This document shows, one piece after another, positions 18,869-27,076 of a stretch of DNA of 64,000 nt. Source of the stretch: Pleomorphomonas oryzae DSM 16300 (GTDB taxonomy: Bacteria > Pseudomonadota > Alphaproteobacteria > Rhizobiales > Pleomorphomonadaceae). The stretch spans positions 1-64,000 of the forward strand of contig NZ_AUHB01000009.1 of the NCBI RefSeq assembly GCF_000422965.1, in the 5' to 3' direction. Under the pieces are notes generated by a model. It ran no database searches. It saw nothing but the letters and a program-made list of their open reading frames with translations, and was not told the DNA's origin. Numbering within the stretch: position 1 is the first letter of the stretch; every line of letters starts with the position of its first letter. A program made the position numbers and the translations under genes.

Positions 18869-19768
18869 ATGGGTAATTCTGTGCTCGATAAACTCCGGCA
18901 AAATGGTCCAGGAATGACGACCATGTCGTTGCCTCGTGGACGGAATCTGCTCCACACGATGCCGACCAGTACCGGCTATGATATTCAAACATCAAAGGAA
19001 TATTCCTGGGACGGGCGGAAACGCGGGCAAACGCCGTTCACCGTTCTTCAGCACACAATTTCCGGACATGGAAATTTGCGCTACGAGGACAAGCATTATC
19101 GTATTGGCGAGGGCGAGGCGATGCTGGTCCTCGTTCCCCACAACCATCGGTATTGGCTTGAGGACGGCGGACGCTGGGAATTTTTCTGGATTTCCATGAA
19201 CGGCGAAGAGGCGCTGAGACTGCACCGTTCGGTGATGGCGGTGACCGGACCGGTGCTCCACCTCAAACCCCGGACGGTGGAGACGCTGGCCGATTGTTCC
19301 CTCAGAATGATGGAAGGCGAAGGCGAAACGCCGGGTGCTGCTTCGGCCCTGGCCTATCGTGCCGCCATGGCCCTTTACGACGATGTATTCGCCGGCACCT
19401 ATACCGACGCGACCCAGGCGAGCCCCATGGCACCAGTGATCCGGCACATTCTCAACAACCTGCAGAGCGACCTGTCGGTCGATGAGCTGGCCGGTGTCGC
19501 CGGTTTGAGCCGCGCCCATTTCAGCCGCGTCTTCACTGCCACCGAAGGGCGGCCGCCGTCGGAATATGTGCTGGCCGAACGGATGCGCCGCGCCGCCAAG
19601 CTGCTCGCCGTCAACACGGAGATCTCGGTCAAGGAGGTGGCGACCCTGACCGGATTCTCCGATCCCAACTATTTCTCGAAGGTATTCCGCCGGTTCTTCG
19701 GCGCCAGCCCCACCGAGTTTCGGACCACCGGCATGTACGCGACGCAGACCATCGGTACGGATCACTGA
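18869..19768 (+). CDS. AraC-family transcriptional regulator (AgpT-like)
   Basis: A 299-residue DNA-binding activator, likely controlling the divergent sugar operon. The N-terminal half (about 30-165) has the cupin-like AraC arabinose-binding fold, with an LQHTISGHGNLRYEDKHYRIG stretch broken across a beta strand and a PHNHRYW turn. The C-terminal hundred residues carry two helix-turn-helix units: LSVDELAGVAGLSRAHFSRVF and ISVKEVATLTGFSDPNYFSKVF (both shown as short family cores). In S. meliloti an AraC-type protein, AgpT, is required to induce alpha-galactoside genes, and this gene has the same context. A GAGG site lies before the ATG. The inducing sugar is not visible from sequence. Confidence 0.88.
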   Translation: MGNSVLDKLRQNGPGMTTMSLPRGRNLLHTMPTSTGYDIQTSKEYSWDGRKRGQTPFTVLQHTISGHGNLRYEDKHYRIGEGEAMLVLVPHNHRYWLEDGGRWEFFWISMNGEEALRLHRSVMAVTGPVLHLKPRTVETLADCSLRMMEGEGETPGAASALAYRAAMALYDDVFAGTYTDATQASPMAPVIRHILNNLQSDLSVDELAGVAGLSRAHFSRVFTATEGRPPSEYVLAERMRRAAKLLAVNTEISVKEVATLTGFSDPNYFSKVFRRFFGASPTEFRTTGMYATQTIGTDH

Positions 19769-19799
19769 ACCGCTTGGTCCAGGCTTGCCCTACCCTGCC

Positions 19800-20993
19800 T
19801 TAACCACCGTTCGCGGCGATCCAGGCGCCCAGCGCATCGCGCTCCTGACGCGTGATGCCGGTCTCGTTGCCGAGCGGCATCACCTCCGAATCGACCGCCT
19901 GCATCTTGATGAGCGGCGCGTAGCGGCGGATGTGCTCGATATCAGTGAAGACGAGGCCTTTGGGTGGCTCGGTGAACCCTTCATGCGTCGGCTTGGCGGA
20001 ATGGCACATCACGCAATGAGTCGCGGTTAGGCGAAGCACGTCGGCATCGGTGGCCGTGGACGCGTCAGTGGATGTCTCAGCGCGCGGTAGCGGCGCCGTC
20101 GCGACAATCGCCAAAGCGAGGGCGACCGCGCCCCCCGGCAACGCCCACCAGTATTTCCGGAAAGGGTCGCCCGCTTCGTGGCGGTTGAGGATGTGGCGCA
20201 CCATGGCACCAACAACCAGAATCAGCGCCACCAGAAGCCAGCCATGCGGGTGGCCGGTGAGCAGCGGATAGTGGTTGGACACCATCATCAGCAGCACCGG
20301 CAGCGTCAGGTAGTTGTTGTGGATGGACCGCTGCCGGCCCTGCAATCCCAAGGCAGGATCGGGCTTTTCGCCGGCCATCAGCGCGGCGGCGATCTTCTTC
20401 TGGTTCGGAATGATCACTCGGAAAACGTTGGCGGCCATGATGGTGCCGACCAGCGCGCCGACATGGATGAAGGCGCCCCGCCCCGAAAAGACGTTGCTGA
20501 ACACTGCAGCGAAACCAACGATCATCAGGAAGACGCAGACAACGACAAGGCCCGGATGGTCGTCGGTCGTGTGCTTCATCAGCCCGTCATAGGCAAGCCA
20601 GCCGAGGAGAAGCGATAGCATCGAGATGGCGATCGCCTGCCAGGGGGCGAGGTTGGAGACCGAGGGATCGATGAGATAGGCGCGGGCATTGAAGTAATAG
20701 ACCGTCGTCAGCAGCAGGAAGCCGGAAACGAAGGTGAGATAGGCCTCCCAACGATACCAGACGAGATCCTCCGGCAACTCTTCCGGCGCCACCGCATATT
20801 TTTCGACATTGTAGAAGCCGCCGCCGTGCACGAGCCACGCGGTGCCATAGACGCCGGGATTCATCTTCGCCCGCTTACGGAGACTGAGATCAAGGGCAAT
20901 GAAGAAGAAACTGGTGCCGATCCAGCCGATGCCGACCACGAGATGGAACCAACGGATCAGAATGTGCAGCCACTCGATGGCAAAGCTCAGCAT
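19800..20993 (-). CDS. puuD: Membrane-bound cytochrome c urate oxidase (urate hydroxylase PuuD)
   Basis: It oxidises urate to 5-hydroxyisourate and feeds electrons to the respiratory chain through a fused cytochrome c. The 397-residue protein has about eight membrane helices in the N-terminal 300 residues (PuuD domain, with histidines in WFHLVVGIGWIG and HGGGFYNVEKY). A C-terminal periplasmic domain follows, with the haem motif CVMCH (327-331) and a likely axial Met in EVMPLG (M372). The family is the membrane alternative to soluble uricase. It is the last gene of the purine operon whose first gene, uraH, handles the product. No uricase or FAD-dependent HpxO is present in the window. Confidence 0.93.
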   Translation of the reverse strand: MLSFAIEWLHILIRWFHLVVGIGWIGTSFFFIALDLSLRKRAKMNPGVYGTAWLVHGGGFYNVEKYAVAPEELPEDLVWYRWEAYLTFVSGFLLLTTVYYFNARAYLIDPSVSNLAPWQAIAISMLSLLLGWLAYDGLMKHTTDDHPGLVVVCVFLMIVGFAAVFSNVFSGRGAFIHVGALVGTIMAANVFRVIIPNQKKIAAALMAGEKPDPALGLQGRQRSIHNNYLTLPVLLMMVSNHYPLLTGHPHGWLLVALILVVGAMVRHILNRHEAGDPFRKYWWALPGGAVALALAIVATAPLPRAETSTDASTATDADVLRLTATHCVMCHSAKPTHEGFTEPPKGLVFTDIEHIRRYAPLIKMQAVDSEVMPLGNETGITRQERDALGAWIAANGG

Positions 20994-21160
20994 GTGCAGT
21001 CAGATACCTTGAGGCGGACTTCGCCCGGCCCAACAAAAAGGCATGGCGCATCCCTACGCATTTAGCCGTAGTCTAGACCTACGAACCCAACCAAGGCAAG
21101 CCAGCTGGCAGACCGAAATGCCAATATTTCCGGCGGGTTGAAGAGGTCCTGAAACACGAC

Positions 21161-21182
21161 GGGGCCGCCCTCAGGCGACCCC
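21161..21182 (-). terminator. Possible terminator after the purine-binding protein gene
   Basis: A 9-bp stem (21161-21169 with 21174-21182, one G-U pair, 4-nt loop) lies 29 bases past the stop. The minus-strand tail GTCGTGTTTC has only a weak U-run, so it may attenuate rather than stop transcription into puuD. Confidence 0.5.
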
Positions 21183-21211
21183 GCACAAGCTTTGCTTTTC
21201 GATGACGACGC

Positions 21212-22282
21212 TTACTGCGGCAGCTTGTCGTCAACGCCCTTGACGTACCAGTTCATGCCCAGGAGATCGGCATCCGGAGCGACGACGCCGGCCGCATAGC
21301 GCTCCTTGCCGCTCTGGTCGGCGATCGGACCGGTGAAGGGGTTCCAGCCGCCGGCGATCTTGGCCTGCGTGGCCTCGGCGAGCTTCTTGGTCTCGTCGGA
21401 CATGTTGGCATAGTCGGCCATGTGGACGGTGCCGTCCTTGATGCCTTCCCACACGTCGTTGGCCTTCCAGGTGCCGTCGAGCACCGCCTTGACCGACTTG
21501 ATGTAGTGCGGACCCCAGTTGTCGACGATCGCCGTCATCTGCGCCTTCGGCGCGAACTTGATCATGTCGGACGACTGGCCGAAGCCCTTGAGGCCGCGCT
21601 CCTCGGCGACCTGCATGGCGGCTGTCGAGTCGGTATGCTGGACGATGATGTCGGCACCCTGATCGAACAGCGCCTTGGCGGCGTCGGCTTCCTTGCCGGG
21701 ATCGAACCACGAGTTCACCCAGACGATCTTGACCTTGAAGTCGGGGTTGATCGACTGCGCACCGAGCATGAAGGCGTTGATGCCCATCACCACTTCGGGG
21801 ATCGGGAAGGAAACGATGTAGCCAGCGAGCGCCTTCTTCGATTCCTTGGCCGCGATCTGGCCGAGGATGTAGCGGCCCTCATAGAAACGAGCATTGTAGA
21901 GGCCCATGTTGGGGGCGCTCTTGTAGCCGGTGGCGTGCTCGAACTTCACATTCGGGAACTTCTTGGCCACCTTCAGCTCGGCGTCCATGAAGCCGAACGA
22001 CGTGCCGAAGACAATGCCGCAGCCTTCCCGGGCGAAGCGCTCGAACACGCGCTCGGCGTCCGGACCCTCGGCGACGTTTTCGACATAGGCGGTCTCAACC
22101 TTGTCGCCCAGTTCCTTCTCGACGGCGAGGCGGCCCTGGTCGTGCTGGTAGGAATAGCCGAAGTCGCCGATCGGGCCGGTGTAGACCCAGCAGGCCTTCA
22201 GCTTGTCGGCGGCCGAAGCGCCGGAGACGGCGCCGACGGCGAGCGCCAGGGCCGTACCGGCAAGAAGCGCGAGTTTCTTCAT
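21212..22282 (-). CDS. BMP-family (PnrA/Med-like) solute-binding protein of a nucleoside/purine ABC importer
   Basis: The extracytoplasmic binding protein of the adjacent importer, 356 residues. Residues 1-23 form a signal peptide ending GASA, cleaved before ADKLKACWVY. The mature part is a BMP/PnrA domain, with the family's FGYSYQHDQGR, YVENVAEG, GCGIVFGTSFGFMD, FEHATGYK and IVQHTDS motifs. Members bind nucleosides or purine bases. The lipobox seen in many relatives is absent, so it is a soluble periplasmic protein. I chose the ATG at 22282, seven bases after GGGGAG; another ATG at 22288 sits too close to that site. The downstream puuD and upstream xdh genes point to xanthine, hypoxanthine, urate or related purines. 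Confidence 0.92.
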   Translation of the reverse strand: MKKLALLAGTALALAVGAVSGASAADKLKACWVYTGPIGDFGYSYQHDQGRLAVEKELGDKVETAYVENVAEGPDAERVFERFAREGCGIVFGTSFGFMDAELKVAKKFPNVKFEHATGYKSAPNMGLYNARFYEGRYILGQIAAKESKKALAGYIVSFPIPEVVMGINAFMLGAQSINPDFKVKIVWVNSWFDPGKEADAAKALFDQGADIIVQHTDSTAAMQVAEERGLKGFGQSSDMIKFAPKAQMTAIVDNWGPHYIKSVKAVLDGTWKANDVWEGIKDGTVHMADYANMSDETKKLAEATQAKIAGGWNPFTGPIADQSGKERYAAGVVAPDADLLGMNWYVKGVDDKLPQ

Positions 22283-22383
22283 GTTCATTCTCCCCTGGTG
22301 TGGGTTTGCCCCACGGTCTGTCACGGTCTTGAATGAGGCGCCGGCCGACCGTACTGCCGGCGCTGGTTGCTCGACATCCCGGC

Positions 22384-23298
22384 TCAGCGGTCGGGTACGA
22401 AGGGCTTGCCCAGGCTGCTGGGCGTATTGAACAGCGTTGCTCGCCGATTGCCGGAAATGGCAACCAGCACGATAACGGTGGCAAGATAGGGCAACATCGC
22501 CAGGAACTGCGACGGAAAGCCGATACCGAGCGCCTGAGCATGGAATTGCAGCACGGTGACCGCGCCGAACAGATAGGCGCCGATCGCTGCCCGCCACGGC
22601 ATCCACGAGGCAAACACCACCAAAGCCAGCGCGATCCAGCCGCGGCCGGCCGTCATGTTTTCCACCCAGAGCGGCGTATAGGCAACCGACAGATAAGCGC
22701 CACCAAGCCCCGCCATGGCACCGCCGAACATTACCGCGAGATAGCGGACGCCGATCACCGAATAGCCGAGCGCATGGGCCGACGCGTGATTGTCACCGAC
22801 GGCGCGCAGGATCAGGCCGGCGCGCGTCCGATTGAGGAACCAGGACACGCCGAACACGGCCGCAAAGGACAGGTAGACAAGGATATCCTGGCCGAACAGC
22901 ACCTTGCCGACAAAAGGCAGCGTGGTGAGGCCGGGGATGTCGAGGCTGGCGAGCTTGATGCCGGGCTGGCCGACGAAGCTTTCGCCCATCAAACCCGAAA
23001 GTCCCAGACCAAACAGGGTGAGCGCCAGGCCGGACGCGACCTGATTGGCAACCAGCGTCAGCGTTACGAAAGCGAAGAGCAGCGAAACGATGACGCCGGC
23101 GACAGCGCCGCCGACAATGCCGAGAAGCGGACTGCCCGTGGAAACGGTGACGGCGAAGCCGGCAACGGCGCCCATCACCATCATGCCCTCGACGCCGAGG
23201 TTCAGCACGCCGGACTTCTCCACCACCAGCTCGCCGACGGCAGCCAGCAGCAGCGGCGTCGCTGCCGTGATGATGGTGAGGATGATGGCCTCAAGCAT
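22384..23298 (-). CDS. Nucleoside/purine ABC transporter permease (NupQ/BmpC type)
   Basis: An inner-membrane permease of the BPD_transp_2 family, 304 residues with about eight to nine hydrophobic segments. The N-terminus has [21 protein letters not shown], a hallmark of the nucleoside-type subgroup. It pairs with the neighbouring permease, whose 3' end it overlaps by eight bases (ATG at 23298), and with the double ATPase. It precedes the BMP binding protein by about 100 bases. Confidence 0.92.
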   Translation of the reverse strand: MLEAIILTIITAATPLLLAAVGELVVEKSGVLNLGVEGMMVMGAVAGFAVTVSTGSPLLGIVGGAVAGVIVSLLFAFVTLTLVANQVASGLALTLFGLGLSGLMGESFVGQPGIKLASLDIPGLTTLPFVGKVLFGQDILVYLSFAAVFGVSWFLNRTRAGLILRAVGDNHASAHALGYSVIGVRYLAVMFGGAMAGLGGAYLSVAYTPLWVENMTAGRGWIALALVVFASWMPWRAAIGAYLFGAVTVLQFHAQALGIGFPSQFLAMLPYLATVIVLVAISGNRRATLFNTPSSLGKPFVPDR

Positions 23299-24379
23299 GG
23301 GCGCCCTCCCCCTCGCGGCCGGTTACCAGACGCACCTTGTAGAGGATCAGCGTGTCGGCGGCGAGTACGAAGAACAGCAGCACGCCCTGGATGACGGTGG
23401 CAAGTTTCGAGGACATCTGCAACGAGGTCTGGATGGCCTCGCCCCCCAGATACGAGGAAGCGATGACGAGGCCGGCGATCAGGATACCGACCGGGTTGAG
23501 GCGACCGAGGAAGGCGACGATGATCGCCGTGAAGCCGTAGCCCGGTGAAATCACCGGCTGCAGCTTTCCGATTTCGCTCATCACCACCATCATGCCGGCC
23601 AGCCCGGCCAGGGCGCCCGACAGCGCGAAAGCAAAGTAGGTCATGCGGCGGTTGGAAAAACCGGCAAACGAGCCGGCACGCGGGCTCTGACCGAGAACAC
23701 GGATTTCAAAACCCTTCAGCGTCGAGCGCATCACCACCGCCAGCACGGCGACGAGGACGAGGGCGATCGGCGCCGAGAGATTGAGGTAGATGCCACCGAC
23801 ATCGACGGCGTTCAGCACGGCCCATTCGTGGAAGTCGATGGTGATGGGGAAATTGTAGCCCTGGGGGCTGCGCCAAGGACCGCGCACCATCCAGTCGAGA
23901 AACAGATTGGAACAGTAGACCAGCATCAGGCTGGTCAGGATCTCGTTGGTGCCGAAAGTAGTCTTCAGCTTGGCTGGGATCAGGGCAAACAACGCGCCGC
24001 CAACCATGGCCAGTATCAGCATCAGCGGCAACACGAGTGGGTTGACGAAGTCGGGAAACAGGATCGGAGGAATCGAGCCGACGATGGCGCCGATCGTGAG
24101 CTGTCCCTCGGCGCCGATATTCCAGTTGTTGGAGAGGTAGCAGACCGACAGGCCGAGCGCGATGATGATCAGCGGCGTCGCCTTGGTGATCAGTTGCTCA
24201 ACGCCCCAGAGCGAGGTGATCGGCTCCAGGAAGAAGTACCAGATGCCGGCAAGGGGGCTGTGCCCTTGGGCCGCGAAGACGATGCCGGCGAACACCACCG
24301 TCAACGCGACGGCGACGACGGGCGAAAGCACGCTCATCAGCCGGCTTTTCTCCGACCTCTTGACCAGTTCGAGGCGCAT
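23291..24379 (-). CDS. Nucleoside/purine ABC transporter permease (NupP/BmpB type)
   Basis: The second permease of the purine importer, 362 residues, with about nine to ten membrane segments. SNNWNIGAEGQLTIGAI and TFGTNEILTSLM are typical of this family. The ATG at 24379 overlaps the ATPase stop by one base (TGATG); a GTG three bases earlier is also possible. Tight overlaps on both sides show the importer genes are translated as a unit. Confidence 0.92.
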   Translation of the reverse strand: MRLELVKRSEKSRLMSVLSPVVAVALTVVFAGIVFAAQGHSPLAGIWYFFLEPITSLWGVEQLITKATPLIIIALGLSVCYLSNNWNIGAEGQLTIGAIVGSIPPILFPDFVNPLVLPLMLILAMVGGALFALIPAKLKTTFGTNEILTSLMLVYCSNLFLDWMVRGPWRSPQGYNFPITIDFHEWAVLNAVDVGGIYLNLSAPIALVLVAVLAVVMRSTLKGFEIRVLGQSPRAGSFAGFSNRRMTYFAFALSGALAGLAGMMVVMSEIGKLQPVISPGYGFTAIIVAFLGRLNPVGILIAGLVIASSYLGGEAIQTSLQMSSKLATVIQGVLLFFVLAADTLILYKVRLVTGREGEGAHA

Positions 24380-25953
24380 CACGCCGCCGCTCCCTTTTTC
24401 TCGGCGCCTCCGGCCATCAGCAGGCCAACCTTTTCCGGCGTCAGCGTATCGGCGTCTTCTGCCTTTGACAGATGGCCACGCGAGATGACCGCGATGCGGT
24501 CGGCGATCTCGAAAATCTCGTCGAGATCCTGAGAGATGACCACAATGGCAGCGCCCTTGCGCGACAGATCGATCAGCGATTGGCGGATCACCGCCGCCGC
24601 CCCGGCATCGACGCCCCAGGTGGGCTGGGCAACGATCAAGATCTTCGGCGTACGCTCAACCTCACGGCCGACGACAAATTTCTGCAGATTGCCACCCGAC
24701 AGCGATCGCGCTTCAGGATCGATGACGCCCTTTCGCACGTCGAACAGGCTGGTCACCTTCTCGACGATGCGGCCGGCTTTGCCAAAACGGGTGAAGCCGC
24801 GCCGGGCGATCCCTTCGCCAGTGCCATGGCGGGTGAGCACGACGTTTTCGGACAGCTTCAGCGCCGGCACCGCGCCATGCCCGAGCCGTTCTTCCGGCAC
24901 GAAGGCGGCACCAAGCAGGCGACGTTCGTTGATGTCCATCGTGCCGGCGGCCTCGCCGGCGAAGATGACCATGTCTTCCTTCTCGGCCGGCTCCTCGCCC
25001 GACAAGGCGTCGAACAGCTCCTTCTGGCCATTGCCCGCAATGCCGGCGATAGCGACGATCTCACCAGCGCGAACGGACAGGTTGATGTCCTTCAGAGAGA
25101 CACCGAACGCGTCCTGCGCAACTTGCGTCAGGCCCTTCAGCAGAATGGCTTCCGGCCCGAGCTTGCCCTTTTCGCGGATGACGCGGGTGATCTCGTTGCC
25201 AACCATCAGCTGGGCCAGCGTGTTGACGGTCTCAGTGGCTGGATCGGTCTCGGCCACCACCTTGGCGCGGCGCATGATGGTGGCGTGGTGGCAGAGCGTC
25301 CGCACTTCCTCGAGGCGATGCGAAATATAGAGGATGGCGCAGCCTTCTTCGGCGAGACGCCGCAGCGTTACGAACAACTGGTCGGCTTCCTGCGGCGTCA
25401 GCACCGAGGTCGGCTCGTCCATGATGATCAGTTCGGGATTCTGAAGGAGGCAACGAACGATCTCGACGCGTTGCCGCTCGCCCACCGACAGGTCGGCGAT
25501 ATGGGCGTTCGGGTCGAGCGGCAGGCCGTAGTTGGCAGAAACGCGGGCAATGGTATCGGAGAGTTCTCGCGTCGCCTTGCAGTCGGGCAGCGCCAAAGCG
25601 ATGTTTTCAGCGACCGTCATCGCCTCGAACAACGAAAAATGCTGGAACACCATGCCGACACCGAGCGCACGCGCCTCGGCGGGCGAAGCGACAGTGACCG
25701 GCTTGCCCTTCCAGAGAATCTCGCCGGCATTCGGCTGCAGAGACCCGTAGATGATCTTGACCAGCGTCGACTTGCCGGCACCGTTTTCGCCCAGCAAGGC
25801 GTGGATTTCTCCCGGCATGACTTTCAGGGAAACGTCATCATTGGCGGCGAAGCCGCCGAAACGCTTGATAACATGACGGACTTCGAGAAGCGGCGTGTCG
25901 CCTCCCACCCGGCGGAGCCTTTCTCCGGTGCTATCCCCAGTCCCCTCGCCCAT
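24379..25953 (-). CDS. Nucleoside/purine ABC transporter double ATPase (NupO/BmpA-system type)
   Basis: The energising subunit, 524 residues with two ATPase halves. The first has Walker A GENGAGKS (55-62), the signature LSVGERQRVEIVR and Walker B LIIMDEPTSVL. The second half keeps LSGGNLQKFVVGRE but has a degenerate Walker A, as expected for the monosaccharide/nucleoside (RbsA-like) class, where only one site is fully active. It starts 88 bases after the xdhC stop and leads the importer block, so importer and xanthine dehydrogenase genes appear to form one transcription unit. Confidence 0.92.
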   Translation of the reverse strand: MGEGTGDSTGERLRRVGGDTPLLEVRHVIKRFGGFAANDDVSLKVMPGEIHALLGENGAGKSTLVKIIYGSLQPNAGEILWKGKPVTVASPAEARALGVGMVFQHFSLFEAMTVAENIALALPDCKATRELSDTIARVSANYGLPLDPNAHIADLSVGERQRVEIVRCLLQNPELIIMDEPTSVLTPQEADQLFVTLRRLAEEGCAILYISHRLEEVRTLCHHATIMRRAKVVAETDPATETVNTLAQLMVGNEITRVIREKGKLGPEAILLKGLTQVAQDAFGVSLKDINLSVRAGEIVAIAGIAGNGQKELFDALSGEEPAEKEDMVIFAGEAAGTMDINERRLLGAAFVPEERLGHGAVPALKLSENVVLTRHGTGEGIARRGFTRFGKAGRIVEKVTSLFDVRKGVIDPEARSLSGGNLQKFVVGREVERTPKILIVAQPTWGVDAGAAAVIRQSLIDLSRKGAAIVVISQDLDEIFEIADRIAVISRGHLSKAEDADTLTPEKVGLLMAGGAEKKGAAA

Positions 25954-26041
25954 CAGAGCTGTTGTCCTCGTCTCACCGCGCTTTGTCTATTTTCTGTGCA
26001 GCATACAAGCACGATTTCGCCCACCGGACGCGCCAAAAGAT

Positions 26042-27076
26042 TCAGCCGGAATGTCCGAATAATTGGGCAACCTGCCCATTTTGTAAGCTGTCGGCCGATT
26101 GCCCGGTGGCAGTTTCTCCGACCGGGGTCCTACGAAGTTTCTCGTCCACAATCAACAGCTCTGCCGCCACGGAAACAGCGATATGCGCTGGTTCCTTGGA
26201 GGTTATCCCCGGCACACCGATTGGGCAGGTGAAAGCCCTGATATGAGCTTCAGCGTGGCCGAGTTCGGCGAGCCGATGTTCAAAACGTGCGCGCTTGGTG
26301 CGCGAGCCGATCAGCCCGACATAAGGGAATCGATCCTCCGACAATGACGCGTGCAGGATGTCGAGATCGAGACCGTGATCGTGCGTCATGATCAGCACGA
26401 AGGCATCGGATGGAGCGGCCTTCAGTTCGGCGGCCGGCGTGCCAGTCACCACCTGCTCCAGCCGGGACAGAGGCAGATCGGGAAAAGCCGCTCTTCGGCC
26501 ATCGATCCAGCGAATACGGAACGGCAGTGGTGCCAGTGCCAGCACGACTGCACGGCCGACATGTCCCGCGCCGAACAACAGCAGCTCACGCAACGGCTCG
26601 CCGAAGCTCTCATCAAGCCGACCGTCGGCATCGACTTCAGCGGTCGGTCCCACCAGTGCGGTGCCGATGACGCGGCGGTCGATCGGCGCGGTACCGGCAC
26701 TGATAGCCGTGGTCTGGAAAGGCCCCTTTGCTTCCGCCTCGGCCAGTTTCGCGACCTCTTCGAGCCGGGCAGCCGTGAAGGTCTCGACCATCACGCTGAC
26801 AGCGCCACCACAGCACTGACCGATGGACGGCCCAAGCGCCAAGTCAAGGCGCTCACTGCTATCACGCCCCTGATGCAAGGCGGCGATGGCATGCTCCATG
26901 GCGTCGAGTTCAAGCCGGCCGCCGCCGATGGTGCCGGAAATGGCGCCATCAATCGATACCACCATGCGGGCGCCAGCCTCACGCGGCGTCGACCCCTTCG
27001 CCCCGACAACCGTCACCAGAGCCGCGACGCCGTCACGGGCCAGAAGACGGTGAAGCGGGGCGAAGACCTCCCTCAT
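26042..27076 (-). CDS. xdhC: Xanthine dehydrogenase accessory protein XdhC
   Basis: It binds the molybdenum cofactor, promotes its sulfuration and delivers it to XdhB. The 344-residue protein has the XdhC/CoxI N-terminal domain (GAKGSTPREAGARM, GTIGGGRLE) and a C-terminal Rossmann-like XdhC_C domain with LLLFGAGHVGRAV and the YVGLIGSRTKRARFEHRL stretch. A cysteine in IGQCCGGAV near residue 90-95 matches the cofactor-binding cysteine of the family. The ATG overlaps the xdhB stop by four bases (ATGA). The order A-B-C is the classical bacterial arrangement. Confidence 0.95.
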   Translation of the reverse strand: MREVFAPLHRLLARDGVAALVTVVGAKGSTPREAGARMVVSIDGAISGTIGGGRLELDAMEHAIAALHQGRDSSERLDLALGPSIGQCCGGAVSVMVETFTAARLEEVAKLAEAEAKGPFQTTAISAGTAPIDRRVIGTALVGPTAEVDADGRLDESFGEPLRELLLFGAGHVGRAVVLALAPLPFRIRWIDGRRAAFPDLPLSRLEQVVTGTPAAELKAAPSDAFVLIMTHDHGLDLDILHASLSEDRFPYVGLIGSRTKRARFEHRLAELGHAEAHIRAFTCPIGVPGITSKEPAHIAVSVAAELLIVDEKLRRTPVGETATGQSADSLQNGQVAQLFGHSG

